Assembly (NCBI RefSeq): GCF_007671725.1
Contig: NZ_VCNM01000001.1
Coordinates: 1,410,590 to 1,474,589, forward strand
Origin: Halorubrum depositum
Lineage (GTDB): Archaea; Halobacteriota; Halobacteria; Halobacteriales; Haloferacaceae
Length of the DNA stretch: 64,000 nucleotides
Reading direction: 5' to 3'
Every line of letters begins with the position of its first letter. The stretch's first letter is position 1. The notes under the pieces were generated by a model that worked only from the letters and a program-made list of their open reading frames with translations, made no database searches and was not told the DNA's origin. A program made the translations under genes and the position numbers. This document shows positions 62,832 through 64,000 of the stretch, piece after piece.

Positions 62832-63086
62832 CGCGGTTGTACTGGTCGCACTTCGCCATAGCAGACACATAAGTGTTGTTTACCCGAATCCGCACTCCTC
62901 GGGCACTCCGAGCGGTTCGGGCTCCGATTCGGCGGCTTCGGCTCGTGATTCCCTCTCTGCGGTCGCCCGCGCGAGACGCACCGCGATCGGTCCGTCGCGA
63001 CCGGTCCGTTCACGGTGCGTCTCGTCCGACCGCTCTGAATCGGACGATCCCGATCGGCCAAAACCGCTAGCCGGGACGGAGTTACT

Positions 63087-63094
63087 ATATAAAC
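63087..63094 (+). promoter_or_regulatory. Distal TATA box of MC1
   Basis: TATATAAA, the first of two TATA boxes in an AT-rich stretch before the MC1 gene. Confidence 0.5.
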
Positions 63095-63123
63095 GTTTTG
63101 CTGATCAGCTTTCATTTACCCGA

Positions 63124-63133
63124 TATATTTATT
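63124..63133 (+). promoter_or_regulatory. Proximal TATA box of MC1
   Basis: TATATTTATT about 42 nt before the MC1 ATG, giving a leader of roughly 15 nt. Confidence 0.55.
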
Positions 63134-63169
63134 ACACACTGTGTGCTGGGTTCGCATGGAGCATAAACC

Positions 63170-63499
63170 ATGGTACGTGAAGACGGTAAGCGAAACTTCG
63201 CCCTTCGAGAGGCAGACGGATCGGAACCGAGCGAGTTCTCCGGAAACATGCCCCGTCAGGCCGCGCTCAAAGCGGCTCGAACGCTCGAGCCGGCCCCCTC
63301 CGAGGAGGAGGCGGACCGAACCACGCTTCGGCTCCGCGAGAAGGGGACGAAAAAGGTCCACGAGTACGAGGGGTGGGCCTGGAAGGACAGCGCCCCCGAA
63401 GTCGACGAGGCGGACGACGACTTCTGGCTCAACGACCTCGACGACATCACGAAAGCCAACGTCTCGAAGAAGGGAATTGAGTACATCGACGAGGAGTAG
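63170..63499 (+). CDS. Chromosomal architectural protein MC1
   Basis: Small DNA-bending chromatin protein. 109 aa. REDGKRNFALREADG, SGNMPRQAALKAARTL, RLREKGTKKVHEYEGWAW and the end ITKANVSKKGIEYI are the MC1 pattern; Trp and basic residues for DNA binding are kept, with an acidic haloarchaeal loop (VDEADDD). Two upstream TATA boxes suggest strong expression. It sits just before the rRNA operon. Confidence 0.93.
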   Translation: MVREDGKRNFALREADGSEPSEFSGNMPRQAALKAARTLEPAPSEEEADRTTLRLREKGTKKVHEYEGWAWKDSAPEVDEADDDFWLNDLDDITKANVSKKGIEYIDEE

Positions 63500-63518
63500 C
63501 CGCCGGGGCCGTTCGACC

Positions 63519-63524
63519 TTTTTT
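63519..63524 (+). terminator. T-tract terminator of MC1
   Basis: Run of six T, 20 nt after the MC1 stop, before the rRNA promoters. Confidence 0.55.
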
Positions 63525-63597
63525 GCTACCAGCGCCGCGTAGCTGTGAGTCCGTTCACAGTTCCCCGGCATGAAACCGCATGACGTGGCGGTGTTGC

Positions 63598-63616
63598 TTC
63601 GACGGGGTTAAATACA
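63598..63616 (+). promoter_or_regulatory. rRNA operon promoter, distal
   Basis: CTTCGACGGGGTTAAATAC: a conserved CTTCGAyGGG upstream block directly followed by a TATA-type box. The same block recurs at 63700. Confidence 0.65.
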
Positions 63617-63698
63617 ACCCGGGCATCGTGACTAATGCGAAGAACGCATCCGCGAACTCGGGCCGTTCAACCCGGCCCGGTTTCGCTGGACTTGGACC

Positions 63699-63717
63699 GC
63701 TTCGATGGGTTTATGAC
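63699..63717 (+). promoter_or_regulatory. rRNA operon promoter, proximal
   Basis: GCTTCGATGGGTTTATGA, a second copy of the rRNA promoter motif about 100 bp downstream of the first. Confidence 0.65.
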
Positions 63718-63862
63718 CCTTCGAAGGGTACAATCAAGTCCGCGAAGATGAGGATTTCGCCCCCTGCGCTCCGGCGTAAGAGGAAATCTGATGTGAGCCA
63801 TGGTAGTTCGGTGTCATCCAGATCGCTGGCTGACCCGGACACCATATAGACCATGCAATGGT

Positions 63863-63927
63863 GTTTTGACTCATCGCGAGTCAAAACCCGCCAACACCCC
63901 CTCTGAGCCGGGAACCAGGTTCAGAGG
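63863..63927 (+). other. Pre-16S leader hairpins
   Basis: Two hairpins precede the mature 16S end: a 10-bp GTTTTGACTC/GAGTCAAAAC stem (63863-63887) and a CCTCTGA/TCAGAGG stem (63900-63927). They probably belong to the 16S processing structure; the 3' partner of the main processing stem is outside the window. Confidence 0.5.
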
Positions 63928-63933
63928 TTATAC

Positions 63934-64000
63934 ATTCCGGTTGATCCTGCCGGAGGCCATTGCTATTGGGATTCGATTTAGCCATGCTAGTCGCACGAGT
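63934..64000 (+). rRNA. 16S rRNA, 5' end (partial)
   Basis: ATTCCGGTTGATCCTGCCGG at 63934 is the universal archaeal 16S 5' terminus; the gene continues beyond the right edge. Transcription points away from oriC, which lies 25 kb to the left. Confidence 0.97.

Noticed and set aside
63580..63849. 89-codon plus-strand frame upstream of 16S rRNA
   Set aside because: It covers both rRNA promoter motifs and its composition is unlike haloarchaeal proteins.

Overview
The window is chromosomal DNA from a halophilic archaeon of class Halobacteria, most likely Halorubrum or a close relative. The evidence is very high G+C outside a few AT-rich islands, strongly acidic proteins, leaderless genes with TATA boxes about 27 nt upstream, GTGA and TGATG gene overlaps, and haloarchaeal marker genes (Hel308, Cgi121, PurO, DP1, Orc1/Cdc6, OapABC, MC1, CrtY/Brp). 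The 5' end of a 16S rRNA gene closes the right edge. The genus is an inference.

The centre is a replication origin (about 37.5-38.7 kb). Left of it lie orc1/cdc6 (minus), a Sec11-type signal peptidase (plus) and the small subunit of DNA polymerase D (minus). Right of it lie oapA-oapB-oapC and aspartate kinase. The intergenic region holds two long inverted origin recognition boxes (ORBs) around an AT-rich unwinding tract, and a third ORB at the orc1 start codon. ORB-like 22-mers also occur at 4.1 kb, at 22.0 kb and inside the DNA polymerase gene.

Left arm (0-34 kb): hisB, hel308-cgi121, tRNA-Gln, purO, an S9 peptidase, small haloarchaeal proteins, cstA, an ArsA-type ATPase with a small partner, a COG0523 GTPase, upp, thrC, a DUF7504-like regulator, serA, a CNNM-CBS protein, thpR, hemB, a PHP phosphoesterase, DUF57xx-type proteins, an epimerase operon, an MBL hydrolase and the pspAB-yigZ run. 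Right arm (40-64 kb): lysC, a GNAT-like protein, a 29-aa membrane microprotein operon, a two-polypeptide MgtE/SLC41-like transporter, a methyltransferase, a YkgJ protein, retinal-pathway genes crtY and brp, serB, a second 2H phosphoesterase, a cytochrome P450, a soluble chemoreceptor, uvrC, a ferredoxin, valS, pyrD, an AbrB-like protein, MC1 and the rRNA promoter region. The rRNA operon is transcribed away from the origin, co-directional with the fork.

The least explained signal is a dispersed intergenic element in three copies (about 47.1, 52.2 and 58.1 kb). It has a conserved closing stem around a copy-specific, hairpin-rich interior. Two copies are bounded by identical AT-rich 9-11 bp repeats. 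One copy carries a cluster of perfect hairpins with 3-4 nt loops. No IS transposase or CRISPR array was seen.
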